Source: UBA2779 sp965232615 (GTDB lineage: Bacteria; Spirochaetota; Spirochaetia; DSM-2461). Taken from it: a stretch of 64,000 bases of DNA. Each line of letters starts with the position of its first letter. Positions within the stretch are counted from its first letter, which is position 1. Shown here one piece after another: positions 27,235-36,851 of the stretch. Where the stretch lies: NCBI GenBank assembly GCA_965232615.1, contig OZ246985.1, positions 1,426,001 to 1,490,000 of the forward strand, written 5' to 3'. The position numbers and the translations under genes were made by a program. The notes below the pieces were generated by a model. The model worked only from the letters and a program-made list of their open reading frames with translations. It had not been told where the DNA came from and searched no databases.

Positions 27235-27939
27235 ATGTCTGTTTCCCAATACTCTGTTACCAATTCTCAGACAGCTACCCGTACCCTGCTGAAGAATGTC
27301 TATCTCTGGATGACGGCCGGATTGTCATTGACAGCTGCCGTTGCCTGGTGGACGGCTTCGAGCCCTGCTGTTCTGCAGTTGTTATTCGGTCGGGGACCAT
27401 TTCTGTTCTATGGACTCATAATCGGTGAATTCATCCTCGTACTGTCCATCTCCAGCCGGATCATGAATATGTCTGTTATGGCGGCTGTTGGATGTTTTAT
27501 CGCGTATTCGATGCTCAATGGTCTGACCATATCCGTCATATTGCTGGCCTATACAGGTACGGCTGTTTTTCAGGCCTTTGTAAGCTCTGCCGCCATGTTC
27601 GGCGTTATGAGCCTCTGGGCTGTTACCACAAAAAGAGATCTATCCGGTTGGGGGCATTATTTATTCATGGGGTTAATCGGCCTCATTATTGCTGGTCTGG
27701 TTGGCATTTTCATAGGCGGGAGAGCCTATCATCTTCTGTATTCCGGGGTAGGAGTGATTCTTTTTACCCTGCTCACAGCGTATGATACCCAGATGATCAA
27801 GAAAATGAGTAATCAGGTCAGTGCTTCTGTTGGCGAAGATGATTTCATCCGCCTTTCAATTCTGGGTGCATTGAAGCTGTATCTTGACTTCATCAACATG
27901 TTTCTTTTTCTTCTCCGGCTCTTCGGCCGTCAGCGATGA
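27235..27939 (+). CDS. BAX inhibitor-1/YccA family membrane protein
   Basis: The 234-residue protein has about seven transmembrane helices and the family's conserved C-terminal helices with TAYDTQMIKKM (the Asp pair of the BI-1 pore region) and SILGALKLYLDFINMFLFLLRLFG. In bacteria these proteins are linked to FtsH regulation or calcium leak. AGGAGA precedes ATG 27235. It lies 64 bp upstream of the cobalamin operon and may share its transcript. Confidence 0.88.
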   Translation: MSVSQYSVTNSQTATRTLLKNVYLWMTAGLSLTAAVAWWTASSPAVLQLLFGRGPFLFYGLIIGEFILVLSISSRIMNMSVMAAVGCFIAYSMLNGLTISVILLAYTGTAVFQAFVSSAAMFGVMSLWAVTTKRDLSGWGHYLFMGLIGLIIAGLVGIFIGGRAYHLLYSGVGVILFTLLTAYDTQMIKKMSNQVSASVGEDDFIRLSILGALKLYLDFINMFLFLLRLFGRQR

Positions 27940-28003
27940 TCTTTCAGCATTCTGACCTCAGGGAGTATGGCGGAAAGTGTTCAATTTATCTGACTCCGCT
28001 CAT

Positions 28004-29380
28004 ATGAAGCACAAAGGTTTCATCATAGCCGGAACTCACTCAGGCTGTGGGAAAACCACTTTGACCATGGGGCTTATTTCCGCTTTGCGTTCCAGGGGAT
28101 TCAAAGTGCAGCCCTTCAAGAGCGGCCCGGACTACATTGATCCTGGATTCCATGCCCTGGCGGCAGGGCAAACCTGTCGGAATCTGGATACCCGCATGAT
28201 GAACGACAGCATAGTTCTGGAACTCTACAAACGCCAGATACGGAAGGCCGACATCGGCATCGTTGAAGGAGTCATGGGACTCTTTGATGGGGCGGGAATC
28301 AATGATGAGAGGGGGAGTGCGGCTCATCTTTCCAAAGTTCTTGGACTTCCTGTGTTGCTGGTTATTGATGCCCGGGCCATGGCACGGAGCGCAGCCGCCC
28401 TGGCCAGAGGTTTTATTGACTTCGATCCCGATGTCCATGTCTCTGGATTCCTTCTCAATCGGGTTGGATCGGAGCGTCATGCAACCCTTCTCATCTCTGC
28501 CATAGAAGACGCAACAGGCCGTCCGGTCGCAGGATGTGTTTTCCGAAGTGATGACATGTCCCTCCCTGACCGCCATCTGGGTCTGGTGCCTGTCTGGGAG
28601 AATGAGGGTGCGACAGAATTTATTGATCGTATCAGAGTACAGGTCGGCAGAAGCCTCAATCTGGATAAACTGCTCTCTCTTGCTGAAGACACTCGTCCTC
28701 TGCCGGAAGAATCGGGAGGTCTTTTCACCCGTTTAGAAGCAGTTGTCCACATAGGGAAACCAGTTATAGCTGTGGCGAGGGATGCCGCGTTTTGTTTCTA
28801 CTATCAGGATAATCTGGATTTTCTGAAGGCCGCAGGTGCTCGATTAGTGGAGTTCAGTCCCCTGTCCGATCAGAAATTGCCGGATAATACGGCGGGAATC
28901 TGGTTTGGCGGAGGATATCCTGAACTGCATGGTAAAGCCCTCTCCGAAAACCAGGATCTCCTGGAGGACATCCGAAAATCAGCCAGGTCATCCATGCCCA
29001 TGTTCGGGGAATGCGGTGGATACATGTATCTCTCAGAGGCCATTGTGGATGCTGAAAAAAAACGTTATCCGATGGCAGGCGTTCTGCCGGGAACCGCTGT
29101 AATGGGCAGCAAACTGGCATCTCTTGGCTACTGTCAGGTTAGTCTTGCCTGTGATACGATTTTCGGACCGGCCGGAATTGAATTGAATGGTCATATTTTT
29201 CACTGGTCAAAGATGACAGATATGCCTGAGGATTCCCGGCCCCTGTTTCATGGCATCGAGGGGGGAGTGAGTATCAAAAATGTTGTGGGAAGCTGGATGC
29301 ATGTTCATTTCGCATCCAATCCCCAGGCCCTGAAGAGCTTTGTTGCCGCTGCCTGGAAATGGGAGGAGAATAGATTGTGA
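28004..29380 (+). CDS. cbiA: Cobyrinic acid a,c-diamide synthase
   Basis: This 458-residue ATP- and glutamine-dependent amidase amidates side chains a and c of cobyrinate. The N-terminal P-loop domain has AGTHSGCGKTT and KSGPDYIDPGFH. The C-terminal glutamine amidotransferase domain has Cys in FGECGGYMYL and ends in SWMHVHFASN. ATG 28004 places the P-loop at the usual position. A GTG at 27977 would add nine residues and has GGGAG upstream, so it cannot be excluded. It is the first of five overlapping cobalamin genes. No cobalamin riboswitch is visible upstream. Confidence 0.93.
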   Translation: MKHKGFIIAGTHSGCGKTTLTMGLISALRSRGFKVQPFKSGPDYIDPGFHALAAGQTCRNLDTRMMNDSIVLELYKRQIRKADIGIVEGVMGLFDGAGINDERGSAAHLSKVLGLPVLLVIDARAMARSAAALARGFIDFDPDVHVSGFLLNRVGSERHATLLISAIEDATGRPVAGCVFRSDDMSLPDRHLGLVPVWENEGATEFIDRIRVQVGRSLNLDKLLSLAEDTRPLPEESGGLFTRLEAVVHIGKPVIAVARDAAFCFYYQDNLDFLKAAGARLVEFSPLSDQKLPDNTAGIWFGGGYPELHGKALSENQDLLEDIRKSARSSMPMFGECGGYMYLSEAIVDAEKKRYPMAGVLPGTAVMGSKLASLGYCQVSLACDTIFGPAGIELNGHIFHWSKMTDMPEDSRPLFHGIEGGVSIKNVVGSWMHVHFASNPQALKSFVAAAWKWEENRL

Positions 29381-30015
29381 GAACCCCAAAAATACGTCAA
29401 TACCTTGCTCCGGACGAAATCTATCGACGGAGTTATGCCCGGATAAAAGAGGAATTTGGTAGCTACAGAGCTTCGGAAGAGGAGATGTTGATACGTACTC
29501 GCATTACCCATACAACGACTGATGTGGAATTCGCGAAGTCGTTTGTATTTCATCCCCAGGCTCTGGAAGCAGGAATCCAGGCTTTGCGATCAGGCGGGAA
29601 CATTGTTACCGATGTTACCATGGTGGAGTCCGGTATCCGGCCTCGACTACCTGAAGCGTATACGGGGAGTTTAGCCTGCTTTCTCTATAATGATGGAATT
29701 GCCGATGAGGCCGATCGCACTGGAAGTACGAAATCAGCCGTTGCTCTGGCAGGGGCCCGTGAATTCTATAAGGGCGGTATAGTGGCCATAGGCAATGCCC
29801 CTACCGCCCTGTTTGAACTCATCGATCTCATTGAGGAGGGTAAAGCAGAACCTGCTCTCATCGTTGGAGTACCGGTGGGGTTTGTTGGTGCAGCGGAATC
29901 CAAACAGGAATTACTCGGCATGAATGTTCCCTTCATTACAAACCCGGATCGACGCGGCGGGAGTCCGTTGGCGGCAGCCATTGTCAACGGACTTATTCAT
30001 CTGGCCTTCTTATGA
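29377..30015 (+). CDS. cbiC: Precorrin-8X methylmutase
   Basis: The 212-residue enzyme moves a methyl group from C11 to C12 to form hydrogenobyrinate or cobyrinate. The catalytic His is in RITHTT (about residue 43). TDVTMVESGI, NAPTALFEL and VGVPVGFVGAAESK are family blocks. The GTG start at 29377 overlaps the cbiA stop and is preceded by GGGAGGAG. The 3' end overlaps cbiD, so the genes are translationally coupled. Confidence 0.95.
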   Translation: MRTPKIRQYLAPDEIYRRSYARIKEEFGSYRASEEEMLIRTRITHTTTDVEFAKSFVFHPQALEAGIQALRSGGNIVTDVTMVESGIRPRLPEAYTGSLACFLYNDGIADEADRTGSTKSAVALAGAREFYKGGIVAIGNAPTALFELIDLIEEGKAEPALIVGVPVGFVGAAESKQELLGMNVPFITNPDRRGGSPLAAAIVNGLIHLAFL

Positions 30016-31130
30016 GTGCAGGGTCAGAGGACTATCGTACTGTCCTTGGAAAAGAGGATGGCATGCAGAGAGGAATAACGACCGGTACCTGTGCCCAGGC
30101 GGCCTCTCTCGCATCAAGTAAGATGCTTGTATCAGGGAAGAAGATTGAAGAGGTCAGTATACATCTGAAAGATGGTCGGCAGTTGACCATTCCCATCGTG
30201 AATCCAGTGTTTGACAGCGACTACGCGGAATGCGGTGTAATCAAAGATGCTGGCGACGATGAGGAGGATGATGTTACCCATGGGGCAGAAATCAGAGCCA
30301 GAGTCTGGGTGAGTGATGAACCGGGTATACATATTGATGGAGGGAAGGGTGTTGGCCGTGCTACCAGGAAGGGATTGCCTGTTTCGCCCGGTTCGGCGGC
30401 CATCAATCCCAATCCCCGAAAACAGATTGTCAGAGAACTCCTTCCCCTTGTCCCCCCGGAACGAGGATTTCATGTTCTGATTTCGGTCCCAAAGGGGGAA
30501 GAATTAGCCGAAAAGACCTGGAATCCCAGACTTGGTATTGAAGGCGGCATCAGCATTATTGGAACAACAGGGGTGGTAGAGCCCAGGTCTCTGACCTCCT
30601 TCAAGGCCTCCATCATTCTTAGCCTGGAGGTTATTCGGCAGAGCGGACACGATACCGCCGCATTGGCCTTCGGCTATGTGGGGGAAAACTGGTACCGCCT
30701 CAACAGGGGCTGGGGTGAGGATAGAGTTGTTAAGTTTGGGGACCATGTCGGGACGGCACTGGATTCGGCCTCATCCAGGGGCTTTTCCCGCCTGATTCTG
30801 GCCGGACATCCAGGTAAGATGAGCAAAGTGGCAGCCGGTTTATTCGATACACATTGGAAGGCCGGGGATGCCCGGATGGAAACAGTCGCTGCATGGGCCG
30901 GGGCGGCAGGCGCGGATACAAACACAATTCAGGAATTGCTGAGGCTTAAAACGACGGAGGCTGCTGTTTCCTGTCTCGCCGGGAGAAATCTAAGTTATAC
31001 CTGGGAATTGATGAACAGGCGGCTGTTGGAACGATGCCGTATCCGGCTGAGTCAGGGCCGTCATCATCCTGTATTAGAATCCATACTGATAGACATGGAG
31101 GGGAGGGTACTGGCACATGGAGAGATTTAA
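30012..31130 (+). CDS. cbiD: Cobalt-precorrin-5B C1-methyltransferase
   Basis: The 372-residue protein has the CbiD start RGITTGTCAQAA (about residues 19-30). Further family blocks are GPGI-like GVGRATRKGLPV, GISIIGTTGVVEP and AGHPGKMSKVA. It methylates C1 in the anaerobic corrin pathway. ATG 30012 overlaps the cbiC stop (ATGA), while ATG 30063 lies directly before the conserved block and has AGAGG upstream. Either could be used; the longer form is listed because of the coupling. Confidence 0.92.
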   Translation: MSAGSEDYRTVLGKEDGMQRGITTGTCAQAASLASSKMLVSGKKIEEVSIHLKDGRQLTIPIVNPVFDSDYAECGVIKDAGDDEEDDVTHGAEIRARVWVSDEPGIHIDGGKGVGRATRKGLPVSPGSAAINPNPRKQIVRELLPLVPPERGFHVLISVPKGEELAEKTWNPRLGIEGGISIIGTTGVVEPRSLTSFKASIILSLEVIRQSGHDTAALAFGYVGENWYRLNRGWGEDRVVKFGDHVGTALDSASSRGFSRLILAGHPGKMSKVAAGLFDTHWKAGDARMETVAAWAGAAGADTNTIQELLRLKTTEAAVSCLAGRNLSYTWELMNRRLLERCRIRLSQGRHHPVLESILIDMEGRVLAHGEI

Positions 31131-31773
31131 AGTTGTCGGAATGGGACCCGGGGGACTGGATTACATCATACCGGCCGCCTTCAAAGCCATTGAACAGGCC
31201 GATGTTCTCGCCGGGGCACCCCGGCAGATTGAGATGGCTGAAAAAGAAATACTTAGAAGTAAGAAGGAGACATTCCTGTACCGGGCCAATCTCAGTGAAC
31301 TGATTGATTACTTACAGGCAAATCGGAATAAACGCATCGCCGTACTGGTGACCGGTGATCCTGGTTTCCATAGTTTGCTGGGTGTGATTTCCCGCAGTTT
31401 CTCTCCGGAGGAGTATGAGGTGATTCCCGGGATCAGCAGTTTTCAGTCCGCCATGGCCTGTCTGGGTAAGCCATGGCAGGCCGATTATCTTTGCAGCTGC
31501 CATGGAAAGGACTTCCAGGAAATTCAAAAGGCCGCTTTGAAAGCCCTGCGATCCGGCCGTCGTATCATACTACTCACCGATGCCAGACGATCACCCTCTT
31601 ATATTGCCAGGGAATTGCTCAAGCTGGAAATTGGAAATCGCAGGGTATGGCTTGGGGAAAACCTGACTCTGCCGGATGAAGACTGGACGGCATGCAATCT
31701 GGAAGAAACAGCCCAATCCGGAAAAGACGGTAGGGATGATTCTTACAGTCTCTGCGTAATGATCGTTGAATGA
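31117..31773 (+). CDS. cbiE: Cobalt-precorrin-7 C5-methyltransferase
   Basis: The 218-residue protein is a tetrapyrrole (corrin/porphyrin) methylase with the N-terminal VGMGPGGLDYI, TGDPGFHSLLG and PGISSFQSAMA signatures of CbiE. It acts alone here: no CbiT (C15-methyltransferase/decarboxylase) domain is fused to it, unlike CobL. Its start overlaps the end of cbiD by 14 bp. The partner cbiT must be elsewhere in the genome. Confidence 0.92.
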   Translation: MERFKVVGMGPGGLDYIIPAAFKAIEQADVLAGAPRQIEMAEKEILRSKKETFLYRANLSELIDYLQANRNKRIAVLVTGDPGFHSLLGVISRSFSPEEYEVIPGISSFQSAMACLGKPWQADYLCSCHGKDFQEIQKAALKALRSGRRIILLTDARRSPSYIARELLKLEIGNRRVWLGENLTLPDEDWTACNLEETAQSGKDGRDDSYSLCVMIVE

Positions 31774-32507
31774 AAGGAATTCTATACGGGATTGGACTTG
31801 GACCCGGAGATCCTGGTCTACTGACACTGAATGCCGTGGAAGCTCTGAATGAATCCGATGTCATATTCATCCCCAGGGGTATACGGACAACAGCTTCGGC
31901 TGCCGGGAGTATTATTGACCGGGTATTGAAATCGGGACGAATAAATCTGAATAAGGAAAAGGTTCCTGTCATACGGGAACTGATATATCAGATGGATAGA
32001 GAGCCCCTGAAGCGTGCTGTATTCTGGAAAGAACAAGCTGAAAACATGACTGGACTGTTGAAACGAGGTCAGATTATCTCCTATGTCACTCCAGGCGATG
32101 TATGCTTCTACAGCACGTTCGGCTATCTTCAGTCAGCTCTTACCAGTCTTGGTACATGGGATATACGACGTATTCCGGGAATTTCCAGCTTCCAACTGGC
32201 ATCTGCGGTACTTGGGAAGGATCTGGTTTCAGGCGGTGAACGGCTTGGGGTCTACCCCCTCCCGGAGGATATGGATGAGCTTACGGACATCCTTTCAATT
32301 CACGGGACCATTGTGGTGATGAAAATTGGAAAACGGTTGACTGAGTTTCGTTTGTGGCTCAGGAAACGGAATCTGGAGTCCTCCGCGTCATTTGTACGCC
32401 GGGTGGGGTTTCCTGATGAAAAGATTTCTCCCTCCCTGGCCGAACTACCGGATGGAGAAAGTGGGGGGTTATCTCTGGTTATAATTAAAACAGATATACT
32501 ACAATGA
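31770..32507 (+). CDS. cbiL: Cobalt-precorrin-2 C20-methyltransferase
   Basis: The 245-residue methylase has the CbiL/CobI start GIGLGPGDPGLLTLNAV. It continues with VIFIPRG, YVTPGDVCFYSTFGYL and PGISSFQLASAVLG. It uses S-adenosylmethionine to methylate C20 early in the corrin pathway. ATG 31770 overlaps the cbiE stop (ATGA). It is the last recognisable cobalamin gene of the cluster. cbiF, cbiG, cbiH, cbiJ and the chelatase are not in this window. Confidence 0.93.
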   Translation: MKGILYGIGLGPGDPGLLTLNAVEALNESDVIFIPRGIRTTASAAGSIIDRVLKSGRINLNKEKVPVIRELIYQMDREPLKRAVFWKEQAENMTGLLKRGQIISYVTPGDVCFYSTFGYLQSALTSLGTWDIRRIPGISSFQLASAVLGKDLVSGGERLGVYPLPEDMDELTDILSIHGTIVVMKIGKRLTEFRLWLRKRNLESSASFVRRVGFPDEKISPSLAELPDGESGGLSLVIIKTDILQ

Positions 32508-32543
32508 CGTAAAACGATGAGCGGAATGAAAGGAGTATCTGAT

Positions 32544-33962
32544 ATGAAGAATGGAATGAACGCCAAAGTATTGAATCAAACTGTCAACCATGCGTTGAAC
32601 TGGCTGGACAGTCTCCAGGATGGCCCTGTTGGTCCAAGGGTCGACACATCGACACTTCGGTCCTATCTGGGCGGTCCGCTCCCTGAAACGGGCACTCTGT
32701 CCGAAACAGTTATCGACGACCTGGTTTCTGCTGTTGAAGGCGGCTTGATGCGCAGCTCCGGTCCCCGGTTTTACGCATGGGTAACCGGAGGTACACTGGA
32801 AGCCTCTCTCGCGGCCGACTGGCTGACATCCACATGGGATCAGAATGCCGCCTTACCCGATCATTCCCCTGCCGCCGCTATTGTGGAAGAGGTCAGCGGC
32901 GCATGGTTGAAAGAACTGCTGGATCTGCCCCGCAGGACTTCGTTTGCCTTTACAACAGGGTGTCAAATGGCTCACTTCACCTGCCTCTCGGCAGCACGTC
33001 ATGCTGTTCTGCAAAAGGTAGGGTGGGAGGTCAACAGTCAGGGGCTGTTTGGAGCTCCTCCTGTTACTGTCATTGTTAACAGCAGACGGCATACAACCAT
33101 CGATAGAGCATTGCGCTTTTTGGGATTCGGCCTGAATGCCATACTTCCTGCTCCGGTTAATGACGATGACAGGATAGAACCGCGGCAGTTCCAGGTGCTG
33201 ATGAACAGGATTAACGGTCCGGTAATCGTCTGCTTGAATGCCGGCGACCTGAATATCGGTACTTTTGATTTGTTTGAAACAATCATTCCCATTGCGAAAG
33301 AACATGGGGCCTGGGTGCACATAGATGGAGCATTTGGACTGATGGCTCGTGCCAGCCGGAAATTCGCGTCCCGGATGGCCGGACTGGAACTGGCAGACAG
33401 TTGGGCCACCGATGGACATAAATGGCTGAACCTGCCATACGACTGCGGATTCGCATTTGTCCGGGACCCGGAAGCACACCGCGTTGGTATGACTGTCAAT
33501 GTTGCCTATGTCAGCAATGATGCGAAAATCCGCAATCAGATGGACTGGAACCCTGAGTTTTCCCGCCGGGCCAGGGGATTTGCCGTCTATGCCGCTCTCC
33601 GTCAACTAGGGCGCAAAGGGGTTGAAGAACTTATTGACAGAACCTGTGCCATGGCTGTCAGACTGGTTTCCGGTCTGGGGAAATTGCCGGGAGTGGAAGT
33701 TCTCCGTATACCCACATTGAACCAGGGTCTTGTTCGATTTCCCAGTCCCTCTCCCTCATCAACCCCAGCCGACAGCGATCGCTGGACAAGATTGATAATT
33801 GAGGCCATCAATGCGACTGGTGAAGCTTTTTTCAGTGGATCTGTCTGGCGGGATATGCAGGTTATGCGTGTCAGCGTGGTAAACTGGAAAACCTCGGAAG
33901 CTGATGTGGACAGGGTAATTGCGGCCGTGGCAACTGTACTTGAGAATATATCTGAGACATGA
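32544..33962 (+). CDS. PLP-dependent (group II) decarboxylase
   Basis: The 472-residue protein is a fold-type I PLP enzyme of the aromatic/glutamate decarboxylase-like group. HIDGAFGLMA carries the PLP-contacting Asp, and DGHKWLNLPYDCG carries the Schiff-base lysine. TTGCQMAHFTCL forms the upstream cofactor region. Substrate could be an aromatic amino acid, aspartate or diaminobutyrate. AGGAG (32531-32535) fits ATG 32544 better than the upstream ATGs at 32517 and 32526. It follows cbiL by 36 bp and may be its last operon member, with no known pathway link. Confidence 0.8.
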   Translation: MKNGMNAKVLNQTVNHALNWLDSLQDGPVGPRVDTSTLRSYLGGPLPETGTLSETVIDDLVSAVEGGLMRSSGPRFYAWVTGGTLEASLAADWLTSTWDQNAALPDHSPAAAIVEEVSGAWLKELLDLPRRTSFAFTTGCQMAHFTCLSAARHAVLQKVGWEVNSQGLFGAPPVTVIVNSRRHTTIDRALRFLGFGLNAILPAPVNDDDRIEPRQFQVLMNRINGPVIVCLNAGDLNIGTFDLFETIIPIAKEHGAWVHIDGAFGLMARASRKFASRMAGLELADSWATDGHKWLNLPYDCGFAFVRDPEAHRVGMTVNVAYVSNDAKIRNQMDWNPEFSRRARGFAVYAALRQLGRKGVEELIDRTCAMAVRLVSGLGKLPGVEVLRIPTLNQGLVRFPSPSPSSTPADSDRWTRLIIEAINATGEAFFSGSVWRDMQVMRVSVVNWKTSEADVDRVIAAVATVLENISET

Positions 33963-34037
33963 TTCGTGCGTGAACAGGTGTTGTACCAGTTGATGAAATC
34001 GGCAAACCAGCTCCGTAATTGGGGCGTTTTACTACGG

Positions 34038-34323
34038 GGCACCTCTAAAAAACCCATTTAGTTCTTGACACGATCTTTTTCCTCGCTACTGCGTTGTCAA
34101 AATGCCCACGTAAGCAGGTGCGTACCGCAGGAGCAAAGCTCCGAGGAACGCACCGCCAAACGCTAAGCTACGCCCTTAGCTTTTGCCTGCCTGTGCGTGT
34201 CCGCACGCAGACAGGCCGCCTTGTATCGATAAAGAATTTAAGCAGGTGCGTACCGCAGGAGCAAAGCTCCGAGGAACGCACCGCCACTTCGTCAATTTCC
34301 TAAAGCTGTTTTTTAGAGGTACC
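34038..34323. mobile_element. MITE-like element, copy 2 (286 bp)
   Basis: Terminal inverted repeats GGCACCTCTAAAAAACC (34038-34054) and TTTTTTAGAGGTACC (34309-34323) bound the element. Inside are two inverted-orientation branched hairpin units (GGTGCGT...ACGCACC arms, GGAGC/GCTCC inner stem). Between them is a third hairpin with arms GCCTGCCTG/CAGACAGGC. Relative to copy 1 the interior is reversed and one hairpin pair longer. No clear target duplication is present (flanks TACGG and CATAA). It lies just after the decarboxylase gene and could act as a transcriptional stop. Confidence 0.85.
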
Positions 34324-34364
34324 CATAAATTATTCGTTGATAATAAAAAGGGGGCGGTTTACAA

Positions 34365-34742
34365 CTAATTCTGTTGCTTTGTCAATTCTATTGGACCGAC
34401 AGATGTATTCCAATAATTAACTGTAGTAGCTGTTAACTTGACAAAACGTAAGTCATACTCCTGTCCTGATGCACTAAACATAACCTTGTATTCATTGTCT
34501 GTTTTCGGATCTTCAGTCACAGTCACTGATGCGTACACAGTTTTAAAATCTACTGTGATTGAACTCATTATTGATACAATGTTATCACTTGAAAATGTAT
34601 ATGTTATATTTCCAGTAGTATCGTTCCAGGTTCCATATATCCAGCTTGGTGGTGTAAACTTACTGGTACTATCTGTCCCATTTTCACATCCTAAAAGAGC
34701 AAGAAAACCAAATACCAATAGACCCATAATCATCTTTTTCAT
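34365..34742 (-). CDS. Small predicted lipoprotein
   Basis: The 125-residue product starts MKKMIMGLLVFGFLALLGC with the lipobox cysteine at about residue 19. The mature part is about 105 residues of beta-rich, Thr- and Ser-rich sequence with PPSWIYGTWNDTTGNITYTF, reminiscent of lipocalin-like or small lipoprotein domains. No catalytic motif is seen. GAGGAGA precedes the ATG at 34742; the frame is open 28 codons further but lacks a start context there. It stands alone between a MITE copy and an empty region. Confidence 0.75.
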   Translation of the reverse strand: MKKMIMGLLVFGFLALLGCENGTDSTSKFTPPSWIYGTWNDTTGNITYTFSSDNIVSIMSSITVDFKTVYASVTVTEDPKTDNEYKVMFSASGQEYDLRFVKLTATTVNYWNTSVGPIELTKQQN

Positions 34743-35150
34743 AGAAATCTCCTCAAATAAATCTGGAGCTATCGTCAAAGCTTTACAGCTTTCAGGAAAA
34801 ATTCCGCCCCCGTCATTTTTCCTCACGGAAAGATATTTAGCATTCCCGATAACCCTTTATATACGTCCAAAATGCTTTTCTCTGCTTAGATTCAAGAATA
34901 TTGCTCATCAAGGGCGTATAAGAACTATGAAAAGATTATCACGAGATCAGATTATTTGCAAGGAGAATCTATTGAAAAAAAACTATAAAAACACTACCAC
35001 AACAGAACCTGTGTGATAAATTGGATCTGGACTATCCGAACATCAATTCATGCCTGCAAAGTCCAAACCAGTATGTCGTAGGGACAGATGTTGATTCGCG
35101 TTTTCAAAACGGATCAATACAATTCATTTTCAAACCATGAAGGAAGGTGT
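34743..35150. other. Intergenic region, one possible 29-residue peptide
   Basis: About 400 bp separate the small lipoprotein from the reductase gene. An ATG at 34927 opens a 29-codon frame to 35016 with an internal AAGGAG before a TTG. It resembles no known leader peptide, and no repeat or terminator accompanies it. I see no RNA gene, riboswitch or promoter pair strong enough to name. Confidence 0.4.
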
Positions 35151-36851
35151 ATGGCTGGAAAATATGTCATTGTGGGCGGAGTAGCTGGCGGAGCTTCCAC
35201 GGCTGCCCGATTGAGGCGATTGGATGAGGAAGCTGTTATTGTTGTTTTTGAAAGGGATGATCATGTGTCTTTCTCTAACTGCGGTCTGCCGTATCTGTTA
35301 TCGGGGGATATACCGCATAAAGACAAACTTGTTCTTATGAACCCGACTACTTTCAAAAATCAGTACAATATTGATACCCGAGTCAACAGTGAGGTAGTGG
35401 GAGTTGACCGCGAAAACAAAAAAGTCAAGGTAAAATCCAAAGATCGTAATGAGTATGAAGAAACCTATGATTATCTGATTCTGTCCCCCGGTGCCGATGT
35501 TGTTGTTCCTCCCATTCCCGGCCTGGATACCATCCCTCATTTCATCGTAAAAAATGTAGTCACTACAGCTGCTTTGCATGAATACATTCAGAATCCCGAC
35601 AACAAGGTCAGGAATATTGCTGTGCTTGGTGCTGGTTTTATTGGTCTGGAGGTAATGGAAAATCTTAAAAAAGCCGGGTTCAACGTTTCCCTCATAGAGG
35701 TTTTAGATGATATTCTGCCCCTCCTTGATCCCGATATGGTACAGATCCTGCAAAAAGAGTTGCTGGACAAGGGCATAGACATTCATCTGGGAACCAGATT
35801 GGAAAAAATTGCCAGTGGTATTCTGGAGCTTTCGAATGGTAAACGCATACCCGCTGATGCCCTGGTTCTGGCTACAGGTATTAAGCCTGCTATAGAATTT
35901 GCCAAAAAAGCTGGTATTGAAATCGGAGAATCCGGTGCCATCCGGGTGGATTCCAATGGCCTTACAAACGATTCCTGCATATATGCGGTAGGTGATGCTG
36001 TTGAGGTCTATTCCCGGATTTTGCACAAGTATATTAGATTGTCCCTGGCCGGACCTGCACAAAAAGCAGCACGCAATGTGGCCAATCACATTTATGGACA
36101 GAAAGTCACCAACAATGGATTTATTCATTCATTCTGTATCCAGCTTTTTGATTACAATGTTGCCTGTACCGGATTAACAGAGAATTTACTGATAAAGGAT
36201 CTCCCCAATCTCCAGTATTCCGTTGTCAAAATTGTCCCCCAGGATAAGGTGGGCATAATGCCCGGTTCACAGCCACTGCATTTTAAACTCATCTACGAAA
36301 GACCTTCTGGAAAAGTTCTGGGCGCTCAGGCCATTGGGAAGTGTGAAGTCACCAAACGCATAGATATAATCGCTACACTTATAAGTATGGATGGAACAAT
36401 TCACGACTTACAGGATGTGGAACTGACCTATGCACCGCCATTCTCCACAGCCAGAGATATTACCAATATGGCCGGATATGTTGGCTCCAACCTGTTGGCT
36501 GGAGACTTTTGTCAGGTCGATTGCAGCCAGGTAAGAGATCTGGTTAGCAGAGATGCTGTTATTGTGGATGTCCGCGAAAAAAGTGAGTGGGACGCTGGTC
36601 ACATAAAAAAAGCTGTGAATATTCCGTTAAGCGAAATACGGCAGCGTATTGGGGAATTCTCCAGAGTAAAGCCGGTGTATGTCCATTGCCGTAGTGGGCA
36701 ACGCAGCTACAATGCGGTGAGATTGCTGAGGCATTATGGCATTGACGCATACAATATTGGGGCCGGCTTCCTGGGATTATCGTTTTTTGAGTACTTTCAT
36801 GATAAAGTGCAGAATCGGGAACCCATAGTAACGGAGTATAATTTTGACTAG
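35151..36851 (+). CDS. CoA-disulfide reductase/rhodanese fusion
   Basis: The 566-residue protein joins an FAD/NAD(P)H-dependent disulfide reductase (about 1-450) to a C-terminal rhodanese domain (about 460-555). The redox Cys is in SFSNCGLPYLL and the FAD motif is VGGVAGGASTAARL. The rhodanese active-site Cys is in VHCRSGQRSYNAVRLL. Homologues of this CoADR-RHD type reduce CoA disulfide, CoA persulfide or polysulfide with NADH. ATG 35151 follows GAAGGAAGG. It could handle sulfide or oxygen stress in a strictly or facultatively anaerobic organism. Confidence 0.88.
   Translation: MAGKYVIVGGVAGGASTAARLRRLDEEAVIVVFERDDHVSFSNCGLPYLLSGDIPHKDKLVLMNPTTFKNQYNIDTRVNSEVVGVDRENKKVKVKSKDRNEYEETYDYLILSPGADVVVPPIPGLDTIPHFIVKNVVTTAALHEYIQNPDNKVRNIAVLGAGFIGLEVMENLKKAGFNVSLIEVLDDILPLLDPDMVQILQKELLDKGIDIHLGTRLEKIASGILELSNGKRIPADALVLATGIKPAIEFAKKAGIEIGESGAIRVDSNGLTNDSCIYAVGDAVEVYSRILHKYIRLSLAGPAQKAARNVANHIYGQKVTNNGFIHSFCIQLFDYNVACTGLTENLLIKDLPNLQYSVVKIVPQDKVGIMPGSQPLHFKLIYERPSGKVLGAQAIGKCEVTKRIDIIATLISMDGTIHDLQDVELTYAPPFSTARDITNMAGYVGSNLLAGDFCQVDCSQVRDLVSRDAVIVDVREKSEWDAGHIKKAVNIPLSEIRQRIGEFSRVKPVYVHCRSGQRSYNAVRLLRHYGIDAYNIGAGFLGLSFFEYFHDKVQNREPIVTEYNFD

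Noticed and set aside
27100..28003. Cobalamin riboswitch upstream of the cbi operon
   Set aside because: I could not find the B12 box or a matching fold in the space before cbiA or the BI-1 gene.
34438..35016. 192-codon plus-strand frame
   Set aside because: Antisense to the small lipoprotein, which has a signal peptide and its own ribosome-binding site.
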